NCBI GenBank assembly: GCA_964019135.1
Contig: OZ025258.1
Coordinates: 10,745,961-10,809,960, forward strand
Direction: 5' to 3'
Source: Arenicola marina
Taxonomy: Eukaryota > Annelida > Polychaeta > Arenicolidae
DNA length: 64,000 bases
The notes under the pieces were generated by a model. That model did no database searches. It had not been told where the DNA came from and saw nothing but the letters and a program-made list of their open reading frames with translations. Below, piece by piece: positions 35,018 to 46,778 of this stretch (within the stretch, counting starts at the first letter, position 1; each line of letters begins with the position of its first letter). Made by a program: the position numbers and the translations under genes.

Positions 35018-35250
35018 CACGCGTTGAGCGTTAAGCCGTCTAGCCACCTGACAGCCAAAACGGCACGTGGATCGGTGGTTCGAGCCCCGCTGTGGCCATG
35101 TATGTGTGGTCGCAGGATAAAGATCACATGTCCTTCGCAAAGAGTAGGCGGTTACCGCCGGGGACATGGCTCCACTCTTCCATTCTTCTCCCATTGACGC
35201 GATATGACCAAAAGCGGTTAAAGCGTCCTGAATATACAACCACCCAACCC
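35018..35250 (+). mobile_element. tRNA-derived SINE, diverged copy in intron 2
   Basis: Box B (GGTTCGAGCCCC), the TGTGTGGTCGCAGGATAAAG body and the CCATTGACGCGATATGACCA tail are present. The box A part is badly eroded. It abuts array D directly. Confidence 0.85.
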
Positions 35251-35760
35251 TATTAGCGCTACGCAAAACTGCGTAAAGCAGAAAAACAGGCACGCACCAA
35301 ATGGCTTTTCAGCATGAGAAATGCGCCAAAATACTACATTTGATACAAATTCTGGATTATAAACACCACGACATCAGGGTCTGTAGAAGCTACGACGGAA
35401 AGTCAATGTTCGTGCCTAGCTTGTCCCATTTTAAAAAGAATACCACACCAATGGTAATAAGTCCAGCCTCGCTGCATGGCTTCCTACCACTCACTCACCC
35501 TGCTTCATGCTTCCCACGTCCACTGGGCTCCAATCACAAGGATCCAGACTCACGTGGTAACACAGGCCGCGTTCATCCCCGCCCAAGGCCAGTGCATGGG
35601 GGGGGGGGGGGTCCCTAAGCATTACATACGGGAATCATACAGGCTTCACAATCTGTCGTTTTGTCCGGTGATGATTACGCCGACGGCGAGGCGACGACAG
35701 CGCGGAGCGTACAGTGGACGCCGTACACATATCGGTTCGTACACACAGACACACACACGT

Positions 35761-35945
35761 GACGTGTGGTCAGGGGAGAGGGGTCGGGGCCGGGGCGGAC
35801 CACGTGTGGTCAGGGGAGAGGGGTCGGGGCCGGGGCGGACCACGTGTGGTCAGGGGAGAGGGGTCGGGGCGGGGGCCGACCACGTGTGGTCAGGAGACAG
35901 GGGCGGGGGCCGGGGCCGGGGCCGGGGCCGGGACCGTGGCGGACC
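35761..35945 (+). repeat. 40-bp GC-rich repeat ending in (GGGGCC)n
   Basis: Three close units of ACGTGTGGTCAGGGGAGAGG plus GGTCGGGGCCGGGGCGGACC, then a fourth whose end expands to about four GGGGCC hexamers. The G-strand could form G-quadruplexes. Not coding. Confidence 0.88.
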
Positions 35946-36519
35946 ATCATTACCGCAGTAGAACACCGCTCGTCCGCTTGCCAGCCGACCACCGAGATGC
36001 CACCAATGCATATATATATATATACAATAAAAAACAGGTCTGTGGTGCCCCCCCCCCACCGACCATTGCCCCGCCATTGCCCCGAGTGTAGAGCGAGCCG
36101 TGTGTGGACGCCACACAGCTGGGCCGAGATTGTACGCCATCACCCTGGGACCGCGACTGTCCCGGTAAAGACATTACGACCGGTAGTGGTTAGTCGTGAA
36201 CGCCAGCCAGCGCCCGGGGACCACTACCGAGGCTCATTAATATTCATGAGATTCAGCAACATTACCTACACTAAGGTTGTCATCATTTTTAATTGGAACA
36301 TTAACTAATACTAAGGTTGTCATCATTTTTAATTGGAACATTAACTATATTATTGAATTGGATCATTTTGTGTTTGTCAAATTTGATACTTGTAGGGTAC
36401 TCCTACAGATGACAAGTTGCTAATTAGGGTCTTTCATGCACAACGTGCGGCAAAACAGAGACTCCAAAACTAGCACTATTAACGCCGTGATACCAGTTAG
36501 GTTGGAGAAGTGCTACCTG

Positions 36520-37245
36520 TGGTGGTGAGTGTTACACGTGTGGTGGTCAGTGCCACGTGTGGTGGTCAATGCTACGTGTGGTGGTGAGTGCTATGTGTGG
36601 TGGTGAGTGCTATGTGTGGTGGTCAGTGCCACGTGTGGTGGTGAGTGTTACGTGTGGTGGTGAGTGCTATGTGTGGTGGTCAGTGCCACGTGTGGTGGTC
36701 AGTGCCACGTGTGGTGATGAGTGCTATGTGTGGTGGTGAGTGCTGTGTGGTGGTAAGTGCCACGTGTGGTGGTCAATGCTACGTGTGGTGGTGAGTGCTA
36801 TGTGTGGTGGTGAGTGCTATGTGTGGTGGTGAGTGCTATGTGTGGTGGTAAGTGCCACGTGTGGTGGTCAGTGCCACGTGTGGTGATGAGTGCTACACGT
36901 GTGGTGGTCAGTGCCACGTGTGGTGGTCAATACTACGTGTGGTGGTGAGTGCTATGTGTCGTGGTGAGTGCTATGTGTGCTGGTCAGTGCCACGTGTGGT
37001 GGTGAGTGTTACGTGTGGTGGTGAGTGCTATGTGTGGTGGTCAGTGCCACGTGTGGTGGTCAGTGCCACGTGTGGTGATGAGTGCTACACGTGTGGTGGT
37101 CAGTGCCACGTGTGGTGGTCAATACTACGTGTGGTGGTGAGTGCTATGTGTGCTGGTCAGTGCCACGTGTGGTGGTGAGTGCTATGTGTGGTGGTCAGTG
37201 CTACGTGTGGTAGTCAGTGCTACATGTGGTGGTCAATGCTACATG
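36520..37245. repeat. 19-bp satellite array E, inverted relative to array C
   Basis: Units GTGTGGTGGTCAGTGCCAC, with variants GTGAGTGCTAT and TCAATGCTAC. It is the reverse complement of array C, 2.4 kb away. Long stretches could in principle pair within one transcript. Confidence 0.93.
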
Positions 37246-38034
37246 AATAACGACTCGTGGACAACACAATAAAGAAATCGGTCTTCCATGGTTGTAAATA
37301 GGGCACAGGGCCTTTGCCTTCATTCATAATGACACGTATTACTTCACTCTGTCGGCAGAGGGAGCTCGTTCCTCACATCACCTCTGCCCCACGTAAGCGC
37401 CAACCTCACGGTTGACCTCAAAGGTGCTCGGGTACACATGGTTTTAGTTGGTAGTTAGCTTGATTTTTGCATTTTAGATGCACATTTGAAAAATATAGAC
37501 ATTCCGTTGTCGTACGATTACTATGAAAGGGTTAAACGAAAACATATTTCAAATTAACACATGGTCAAAGTTCAAAGCGCTTCACGCCTTTGACCCGGAT
37601 CGAATTAGAAAACATAGTTAGAAAGTAACATGGCTTCTAATAAATCAAAATCAAATCCATTCGTCCGGTACCGTACCAGTAGAAAAGTACATGCTAAATA
37701 GTGGTGGATTTGATGCCAAACTGCGAATAAATCTTCGATTAGATTCATTCAAGGTTCGCGTATGAAGGATAATCCTGATGGTTAAATTTGACGTGAGGCA
37801 GAGGGACTATAGCTAAAGCGGAACGCCCTCTTCCGCGACATCGGTTTTACTTACAAGCCAAATCACCTGGTGACGTCACTCCCATTGTTCTCTCACATTA
37901 TTTCTCTGTGATGTATTCTGTGTGTAAGTTTCATAGGGGCGTGGATTTTATAAAAGTTAACGTCCATGAAAACGATATCACTGCATAATGTGTTCCTTGG
38001 ACATTACCAACTAATGCAACAACCTTATACTCAC

Positions 38035-41000
38035 GTTTGGTGGGCTCGCCCTGTTCCTTCGCCGCGTGCTCCATGCTCTCTGGGTTCTTGCCATCCAGCC
38101 CCGTTTCCACCAACTCCTCGGCAACATCTGTTTCTCCCGGCGTAGCTGTGGCTGGCGTTACACCAGCCGCCAATAGTTGATCACCCGTGTTCTCGCCTGT
38201 AGTAGACAGTTCAGACTTAACCTGACCGTCCTCGTCGACTTTAGAATCAATCAGGGCACTTGCTGGCGGAGTTTCGCTTTCATTGATCGGCTTCAACTGC
38301 CCAGCGAACTCTTTCTTCAAGCCGTCAGTGCGCTCTTCCGGTTGGTCTTCCGACTTCATTCCATTGTCAGTGTGGCTTTCCAGTTTCAGGCCGTCAGGGT
38401 CCACTTTTTCGGCTTCCTTTTTGTTCGCCAGTTCTTCCTCTTCGGATTCGGTCATCTCTTCCTCCACCTCCAGGTCGGACCCATTCTCGTCCAGATACGC
38501 CAGGGATTCGAACTGGACGTCCTCCGACACGTGTTCCATGGTAAACTCCGCCTCCCCATCCGACATGGCGAGGTGACAGTATTCGTCAGTACTGAACCTC
38601 GAAGGGCGACGTTCGCCCGCCGCTACTGTGTCCTTGACGGTGACTAGCCCAGTCTTTTCGACCGTTGTCATATCTTTCATGTCATTGGCCCTCTTTGTAC
38701 TGGATGGACCACTTTCATGGGTTCCACTGTCTTCCACAGATGGCGGTGATGGAAGCGTATTTCTTTTGACATCAGCCTTCTCCTCGATATCCGTCGCAAG
38801 AGCTTCCGCCACTCCCTCCGAAAGGCCTTCAACGCCTTTCATATCCTTAGCCTCTGCAGATATATGTCCAATATCGTTTGCACTGGCGCTTGCGATCTCC
38901 TCCGTAGTAGGTACTTCAATATCATTCACATTGGCTCCCTTTATACTGTCTGATGCCGCGGCATTCACATCGGATTCCACGTGCGGCTCTCCCTCCGTAT
39001 CTTGCTTCAACTTCTTCAAGTCTGGAGCCGTCGCTTCGCTGTCCACCACTTCATCTGGTTTGGCACCTGCAGCACCGTCAGAAGTAGCTTCCGACGTTTC
39101 CGGCGGTGGCTGCTTCCGCTTTTGCTGCACGCGAAGGTCTTCCTTAAGGCTTCCGCGTGTTAGAATCGGATCGGAAACCTCATCAGTGCCGAGTGACCTG
39201 TTTCGAACCTGTTCTTTCGCGTCCGATTCACTGTCCACCTCCGGAGCTGTTTCTTTCATAGCAGCAACGAGTGTCGTGCACTCTTGTAAAGCGCTGCCTT
39301 CGGGATCGGGAATAGGAGTCATTGTGACAGCGGAGGACTTGACATCCGTAACTTCCTTCTCCTTCTCGTCCTTGGCTGTCCTCTCCATCGACCGCCTCCT
39401 CAGCGCGGTCACCATGCCCTTAGGGCCGCCCCGCGCGGGTAACCTGGACACCTCCAGCTCAGAGTCGCTCTGAGTCCCCGAGCTCGGCTTCATCCCGACC
39501 ACAACGTGTTTCCTCGTGCGTAGAACTTTTTCGCCGAACCTGCCGCGTGATGTTTCTCCCGGAACGGAAGCCGGTGACCCTGAGCTCTCTTCTCGGTGGT
39601 CAGCCAGTTCAGAGTCAGATTTACAAACGGCAGGTTCCACCTGTGGCAACGTGAGAGTCGAAGCTACGGGGCGCTTGTCATCGTCAGCTGGAATATCGGT
39701 CTTATGTTCATCATTCGAAGGAGGGCTTTCGATTGTGTGGTTTTCCAGTTTCATGCCACCCGGATCCGCTTTTTCGGATTCCTTCTCGTTCATCAGTTCT
39801 TCATGGTCGCTAGCGGAGTCACCGATCAAAGTTTCGGACTGCGAAGTAAGTTTCGCTTCGACCGCCACCGTCTGTCCCTGTAGCTTGATCGTCGCGATAT
39901 TCTCCAGGCTGAACACCTCGAAGACGCCTTGCCGGCAGCCGACGGCGTCACGGGTCGTGCTGCTCACCAACTGGCATGTCGAGTCGGGATCCGTAGTGCG
40001 ACCGTCACCCTCGCCGCTCTCAGAGGCGGTAGCAACAGTCCCCGGGACCGCTGCTACGTAAGCCGTAGCGGTAGGAGCCGTTATCGTCTTTTCCATGGTA
40101 ACCATGGTAGCCGTAGCTGCCGTAGTGATGGTAACGGTTGGGGCGGGAGCCCCGTTGGTAGCAGCAGCAGTAGTAGCAGCAGTAGCAGCAGGGGTAGTAG
40201 TAGCCGTGACGACGACCTGGTCCATTGGTTCGCTAGGCTCCGTGCTACCGCCCTGCCATCCCTCGCGGGCCAGTTGTTCCCTGATGGCTATCGTATGCTT
40301 CAACACGTCCAGCAAGGAATGGCAAGACCCTCCACTGCTGTCCAGATCCACGTCTAATACGGGAACTACTACGTTATCGACAGGGGCGTCCGGGAGTTTT
40401 GAGACCGCGACTTTAGTAGCATTGTCCCCCAGCGGATCTCGGTCGTCGTTCCTGGTAGCGTCATCTGTGCTGTCACTGGTTTTCGGCTCGGCGGAGAGTT
40501 TCGATTCCCTGCGCCTCGTTCTCATCGAGCTGGGCGCACTTGCCTCTGTTTCTGCTTCATCTGATTCGTCATCGCTAGATTCTGGCGCCGCAGCCTTCTT
40601 GGGTCTCCCCCTACGCCTCGTCAGAGGCACGGCCTCCGCACCGGTGACCTCGGGCGAAGCACGAGGCGGCAGTTCGGCGTCAACCTTCACGTTCACGGCG
40701 TCGCTCACCACAGTCGTTTCAACTCCGGTACAAGCACCTCCGCCGGCGTCCTTCGCCCCAAGGTCGGCGTCCGTGTTAGTGGAGGTCAAACCAGCAGCGG
40801 GTTGGTGCGGCGGCTGGTCGCTGTGCCTAGTCGACCGTCTGCGCGCGCCACCAGCCTCCTTCTGAGGCGCACCTTTCACCTGGGATTTGCCCTCCTTGGT
40901 CGTGGAGAGAGCGTAATTCGAGGCGGCCACGACGTAATTGTGGTCCTCCCCAATCGGCTCATCAAGCAGTGAAGCGCCATCTGGGTGAGAGTGTCTGTCT

Positions 41001-41548
41001 TCCGTCGCCTGCTGCGAGGATTTTACCGTGGCAGGACGGCCCTCGTCTCCTTCCACTTCCATGGCCTCCTCCTCCTTGAGCGAGGCCGTCACCGGGGCCC
41101 GGTCATGGTCGTCGATAGTCGACTCTGATTGGTCGCCCACAGCCCTGACGTCAGCGGACGTAGACGCCCGCCCCGCGCGCTCGGCCTCGCGTTCAGACTC
41201 TCCCGGGGGGTCCGTCCGAACGGGGAAGGCCGCCTTCAGCCAAGACTTGAACTTGGCGGCGATTTTACCGACTACGGTCGGAGATTTGCGCCCGCGCCTC
41301 CCTCGCCCGACGCCGGCGGGAGACCGCCTGGGGACTGCATGCTTCAGAGGACTGCCGACGGCCAGCATGGACGACGGCTTCGGGGTCGCGGTCCTACTCA
41401 CAGAGCCCTTCCCCTTTTTGAGTGACCCCCGGGGCCGACCCCTGCCGCGGGGCGTGGGGACACTGGCCTTAGCCCCGGAGGCCATGGGGCTGGCATCCGC
41501 AGTCGCGTCACGTTTACCCTCGAGACTGGCCAGAGGGAGCTCTTCATC
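38035..41548 (-). CDS. Large AT-hook/C2H2 protein, exon 2: AT-hooks and acidic region
   Basis: Follows acceptor CTCCATTTCTCTCAG in phase 0 and ends one base into a codon at donor C|GTGAGT, 1,171 codons (residues about 664-1834). AT-hook cores occur at about 697 (GRGRPRGSLKKGK), 743 (GRGRRGRKSP) and 972 (RRGRPKKAA), suggesting minor-groove binding at AT-rich DNA. The rest is low complexity and strongly acidic, with many Ser/Thr-Glu/Asp stretches that look like kinase CK2 targets. A 24-residue block is duplicated within it (EKADPGGMKLENHT and EKVDPDGLKLESHT). The first codons join cleanly to exon 1. No enzyme domain seen. Confidence 0.87.
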
Positions 41549-43079
41549 CTGAGAGAAATGGAGCAACAAAAGCACGCAATGTATAAGACCGCTGGTTGTA
41601 ATTAATAATATATTTGTACATCTATATATACGACGTTTCAAGTAAGCAAATCTGAGATTCGAAAACAATTGAAGACTCGTCTGTAGAAGTGACATATTGA
41701 TTAGAATAACCAACTGGTAGGTTCTGTACGCTGACACCTTGTTTAAAAAAGTTTGAAACAACACCTATAAATATATGAGGTTCGCAACTGAGCAGTGTTA
41801 TTTGTCCAGGTAAAAAAGGAAGCAAAACATGCACCATAGAAGTGCATGTAATATATAAGATACATTTTTGGAGTTCGCTGTATAGTACCATGGTGATAGA
41901 TAGTAATTGGGCGCTGAACGATTGGTCATTGTCCACTTTCTATACAGGTAATACGTATAGAAACTGGACCAGGGTGTATGAGCAGCTATAAGAACTTTAA
42001 CCCTACCGTTGATGCCTGGACTAGGAGTGGTAGGAGCAGCTATAAGCACTTTAACCCTACCGTTGATGCCTGGACCAGGGGTGGCAGGAGCAGCTATAAG
42101 CACTTTAACCCTACCGTTGATGCCTGGACTAGGGGTGGCAGGAGCAGCTATAAGCACTTTAACCCTACCGTTGATGCCTGGACCAGGGGTGGTAGGAGCA
42201 GCTGTAAGCACTTTAACCCTACCGTTGATGCCTGGACCAGGAGTGGCAGGAGCAGCTATAAGCACTTTAACCCTACCGTTGATGCCTGGACTAGGGGTGG
42301 TAGGAGCAGCTATAAGCACTTTAACCCTACCGTTGATGCCTGGACCAGGAGTGGTAGGAGCAGCTATAAGCACTTTAACCCTACCGTTGATGCCTGGACC
42401 AGGGGTGGCAGGAGCAGCTATAAGCACTTTAACCCTACCGTTGATGCCTGGACTAGGGGTGGTAGGAGCAGCTATAAGCACTTTAACCCTACCGTTGATG
42501 CCTGGACCAGGAGTGGTAGGAGCAGCTATAAGCACTTTAACCCTACCGTTGATGCCTGGACCAGGGGTGGCAGGAGAAGCTATAAGCACTTTAACCCTAC
42601 CGTTGATGCCTGGACCAGGGGTGGTAGGAGCAGCTATAAGCATTTTAACCTACCGTTGATGCCTGGACCAGGGGTGGTAGGAGCAGCTATAAGCATTTTA
42701 ACCTACCGTTGATGCCTGGACCAGGGGTGGTAGGAACAGCTATAAGCATTTTAACCTACCGTTGATGCCTGGACCAGGGGTGGTAGGAACAGCTATAAGC
42801 ACTTTAACCCTACCGTTGATGCCTGGACCAGGGGTGGCAGGAGCAGCTATAAGCACTTTAACCCTACCGTTGATGCCTGGACCAGGGGTGGTAGGAGCAG
42901 CTATAAGCACTTTAACCTACCGTGGATGCCCGGACCAGGGGTGGTAGGAACAGCTATAAGCACTTTAACCTACCGTGGATGCCCGGACCAGGGGTGGTAG
43001 GAACAGCTATAAGCACTTTAACCTACCGTGGATGCCTGGACTAGGGGTGGTAGGAACAGCTATAAGCACTTTAACCTAC
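41549..43079 (-). other. Intron 1 of the large gene (1.5 kb)
   Basis: Donor CCACG|GTAGGTTAAAG and acceptor at 41549, phase 0. The 5' two-thirds is the junction-derived minisatellite. The remaining part is AT-rich without exons. Confidence 0.85.
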
Positions 43080-43083
43080 CGTG
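41957..43083 (-). repeat. Minisatellite built from the exon 1/intron 1 junction
   Basis: Twenty full units of 53 or 54 bp plus one partial. On minus each unit is (GTCCGG)GCATCCACG|GTAGG(G)TTAAAGTG and on to CACCCCTGGTCC. It comprises about 15 bases equal to the end of exon 1 plus 38 bases equal to the intron start. Units of 53 bp have GTAGGT, as in the genuine donor. They lie next to the exon and as a block at 42605-42763. Units of 54 bp have GTAGGG and stay open in one frame (18-residue period), which produces spurious long frames on both strands. Confidence 0.95.
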
Positions 43084-45071
43084 GATGCCCGGACTTCTTC
43101 CGTCTCCTCGGATGATGACGCTGTGGCCCACTCCCCACCGGACTCGTGACCATCCCCGACCAGCTGAGCCTTCGGCCGCCGGGGCCGCCCGAGTCGCTTC
43201 CCCCCGCGGACCCGACCCCGACCCCGACCCCGACCGCGGACTCCAGGCGCCCCATCGGCGTCGACCGGAACCCCAGAGTCTGGCCGAGGGGGGGTCTCGG
43301 ACGGCGCCCCCGCCTCTAATTGTAGCCTCCGCTGCGCGCGCCAGTGTAGTTTCTTTGGCTTCCGTCCCCGCTTCCGCTTCGGCGGGGGAGGAGCCGCCGC
43401 GTCGGTTGGGTCCTCATCATTGGTGCCTGGGCCATCGGTACCGGCGTCGGGCAGGACGCGGCCCTGGGGTAATCTCCCCCCGCCTCTGCCCCTTCCCCTG
43501 CCCCGTCCGCGGCCGCCTCCAGGCCTCGCCGACGCGGCCAAGGAATGTCCCATGTGCAACAGTGAGGGGCTGTCTTCGGCCGCTTCACCTGTGACGTAAT
43601 TTCGTAGTACGGAGGATGGATCGGTATTGTCAAGCGACGGACTACTCCCCGCCATCGGAAGTGACGTCTTCGCACCGGAGCCACGTGGCCGGCCCCTTCC
43701 GCGCTTCACGCTTCCCGCGGCCGGGGTGACGTCGCCGTGGATACCCGGTGACGAGTCCTGGCCTACGCTGCGCGAGGCAGCGGCGCTCGGGGATAGGGTA
43801 CGTCTAACGGAGACCGGTCCAGAGGCACTCACACTCCGGGGTCGTCCGGGACCGCGTTTGATAGTCGCCATTGTAGGCGTCCTACCACCCGCGAGAGGGG
43901 TTCCCTTCTTCCCCCTCTTATCCCCCTTTGGATCCAGACTGTCCTTACGCCGACGAACGACGAGAGGACCATCCTTTTGTTTTCTGGAAGATCCCGGTCG
44001 AGCTTTACCGGAAGTGGTTGCGAGCGCCACTTCCGCCGGGGAAGCACTGGCACCAGTCGAGGTACTTTGCACCGCCGCGCTGTCACGCTGTGTGGTCCCC
44101 GTGTCGTCCGAGGTCGCCTCGCGTTTGTCTGTAACCACCTTGGGCTTCCGGCCGCCAATATCAGGCTTTTTACCTTTCCTCGTTAGCGCCGTCGTGAGCG
44201 ATAATCGACCTCTTTCCAGGACCGATTTTAGCGTTCCCCTCCCTCGGCCTCTCAGTGACGCGACGCCCCCTCTCGCGACACCACTCCGCGGTGCCGACGA
44301 GGCGTTCCCCTCGTTCTTCGCGGCCAGACCTGGGCGACGCGCCGCCGACTTGGAGCCGGCTGCAGCCAGCGGGCCCGAGCGGCCTCGGCCCCCCCTTGAG
44401 GGCCCGGCGGTGGCCGCCCGCTGCCTGGTGGCCAGCGTGTCCGACATCGGCCCCGTGGTTTGACTCACGATGGCGGAGGCGTCCCCGGCGGCGGCGCGCA
44501 GTTCATCGTAGTCGGCGACCAGTCTCCGGATGAGCAGACTGCCGTGTCCGCGTGCTCGACCCACACTGGAGGCAGTCGCGGCGGCACCGCCCCGAACCCG
44601 ACCCCGACCCCGACCGGGGGCCGCCAGGGCACCGCCGCCGCCACGCCCCGGGCCGCCTCCGCGGTTCTTCACACCACTGAGGGCCCCGACTCGCCCTCTG
44701 CCGCCGCGTGCCGTCACCCCAGTCAAGGCGCCGACACGCCCTCTGCCGCCGCGTGCCGTGACTCCGCTCACGGCGCTGCTACGCCCTCTTCCTCTGACAG
44801 CGCTCCCGGCGCCGACACGCCCACGGCCGCCGCGCACCGCGACCGTCCCCAGGGCCCCGACACGTGCTCTAGCCCCGCGGGAAGCGCCCCTAGAAGATGT
44901 CGCAGCCCGGCCGCGAGAAGGCGACACCGAAGCTGCTCCAGCTGCTGCTGCTGCTGCTGCTGCTCCCGCCACCGCTCCTCTACTGCCCCGACCACGTGCC
45001 CGGATGCTAAGCCCACCACGGCCGCGCCCGGCATCTTTCATTCCGCCGCCGTGGCTTTTCGTTGACATGCC
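43080..45071 (-). CDS. Large AT-hook/C2H2 protein, exon 1 in window: RG-rich N-terminus and AT-hooks
   Basis: Follows acceptor CTTCTTTGTCCCCACAG and ends at donor ACG|GTAGGT, 664 codons in phase 0. A Met lies at 45068, one codon inside, and I take it as the likely start (G at -3). An upstream coding exon cannot be excluded. The first 250 residues are rich in Arg-Gly, resembling RGG boxes, with an Ala run. AT-hook-like cores lie at about 403 (RGPGRPRS), 454 (GRGRPRG), 563 (KRGRKPKK) and 625 (RLGRPRRPK). Spliced with exons 2-4 the CDS is 11.6 kb and the product about 3,865 residues. Nuclear, probably chromatin-associated. Family not recognised. Confidence 0.85.
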
Positions 45072-45429
45072 CTGTGGGGACAAAGAAGGCTGAATGAAAA
45101 CATGAATACGTCATAGGTGTTACCGAACTGCTGCCAGTGCGTGAACGCATGATTATGGCCGAAGATGAGTGTTCTTACAAGGCTATGGCCAGGTATGATA
45201 ATGTAACCAGACTCGGCTGTGCATGCATTGGGTTAGAAAAGAGCTACCGCCTGGCCAACATTAGATATAATATAGCGAGAGTGGCATTTCTATTAAGGTC
45301 AGTTGCTGTGGTAAGTTCAATCAAAATGACGTCGCAAACAGCCATATGATTACCAATGTGTCACATGTTGGCATGGGAATTATTTAAATAAAGATCATTA
45401 TCACCGGATAGACATGGCGCCATAATCCT

Positions 45430-45690
45430 TAAAAGTGTATGACAGTAAGAACTTGTGTGACAGTAAGAACTTACGTGTGATGACAGTAAAAACATAAGTG
45501 TGATGACAGTAAGAAGGTATGTGTGATGACAGTAAGAACTTATGGGACACTAAGAACTTGTGTGACAGTAAGAACCTATGTGTGATGACAGTAAAAACTT
45601 ACATGTGATGACAGTAAGAACTTGTGTGATAACAGTAAAAACTTATGTGTTATGACAGAAAGAACGTATGTGTGATGATAGTAAGGTAAT
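45430..45690 (+). repeat. Minisatellite (GTGATGACAGTAAGAACTTAT)
   Basis: About 11 irregular units of 17-24 bp with the core GACAGTAAGAACTT. Not coding. Confidence 0.88.
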
Positions 45691-46778
45691 TATTGCACAT
45701 GCAAGGAAATATTCATCCAACATTGATATCACAAACAGAGAATATGATAGGGACGTCGGCGGACGGTCACAGGGTAGGGATATAAGGGAAACAGGCCAAA
45801 TATTGCAGCTGTACCATACATACATTGCTTTGGAAATAACATCTATGCAGCTACCAAAACAAAGTTTATGGTCATTAGGGTTTCCCCACTTTAACCTTTA
45901 GATTTTTTTTAAAATGATGATGTAAATGCGTAAATTGAAAGCCTACTCCATCATTTCTTCTCTGTGTTATATCTAGTTAGTAGCACCATTATCTCACAAA
46001 TGCCCCTTTTGGCTCATGATGTAGCGGATGCGATTGAGACCGGAAACATTCCTAAAATTGGAAATATCTCATCTCTGACACCCTCCAGAGCACTTAGCAC
46101 AATATATTTGCTGTTCCATTTCTGAATTTAGTACATGTATTGGCTCTATGTTATCTGATTACTGCACTCTCTTACCAAGTCTCACCTGATCCAATAAAAA
46201 TAGCTATCATAGGCAATGAGAAGGATTGTATGCCTGAATTTTTTATTACTGCTAATTATTATAATTATATTTAAATTAAAACTTTCTTGACTAATCATGT
46301 CCCTAAACTTGTGGATTATAACTTTATGCAAATATTCAGTCAGTCAAGAAACAAACAATTTTCAGCCAACCGAGATGGTCTATAAAAACTTTTACTGTTT
46401 TAATCTCAGAAACATAGAGTTAGCGGCAAGAAGCTAAGGATATAGATATACTGGTATGCAATGTACTGGAATATCACATGTTCATGAAATTTTTCAAAAA
46501 GGTTTGACTGCAATACCAGGTATCCAAAATGATATCTCAGATTCAGACACAAGTTCTCAGTTTAAAAAACCCCACCCATTGGCATTCATTGAAGCTTGTT
46601 TCAACATTGCAATATTGAGCATGTGAGTTTTTAAGGGTCTACTTCAAGAAATTAGCAGCAACCCTGGTTATGAAAGAGTTGGTTTAATGTCCCATTATGT
46701 TAGGGATGTCATTTTGGGTAGCTGTTAGACACTGGGACCTACTCGCATGCGTACCTATGAGAATCATTGCATTACCTA

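Larger units (their letters stand above)
29488..38034 (-). other. Intron 2 of the large gene (8.5 kb)
   Basis: Donor AAAC|GTGAGTATAAG at 38034 and acceptor at 29488, phase 1, matching exons 2 and 3 exactly. About half of it is satellite DNA of a 19-bp family. It also holds two SINEs and two copies of a GGGGCC-ended element. I cannot exclude a small extra exon, but the direct exon 2 to exon 3 join keeps the frame. Confidence 0.82.

Noticed and set aside
41798..42712. Repeat proteins of 216-281 residues on both strands (GINGRVKVLIAAPTTPGP and FNPTVDAWTRGGRSSYK)
   Set aside because: Translations of the 54-bp junction minisatellite inside intron 1. The frame persists only because 54 is a multiple of 3.
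38177..45093. Plus-strand open frames opposite exons 1 and 2 (for example 281 codons at 38628-39473, 278 at 43627-44463)
   Set aside because: Antisense of low-complexity coding sequence, with no motifs of their own.
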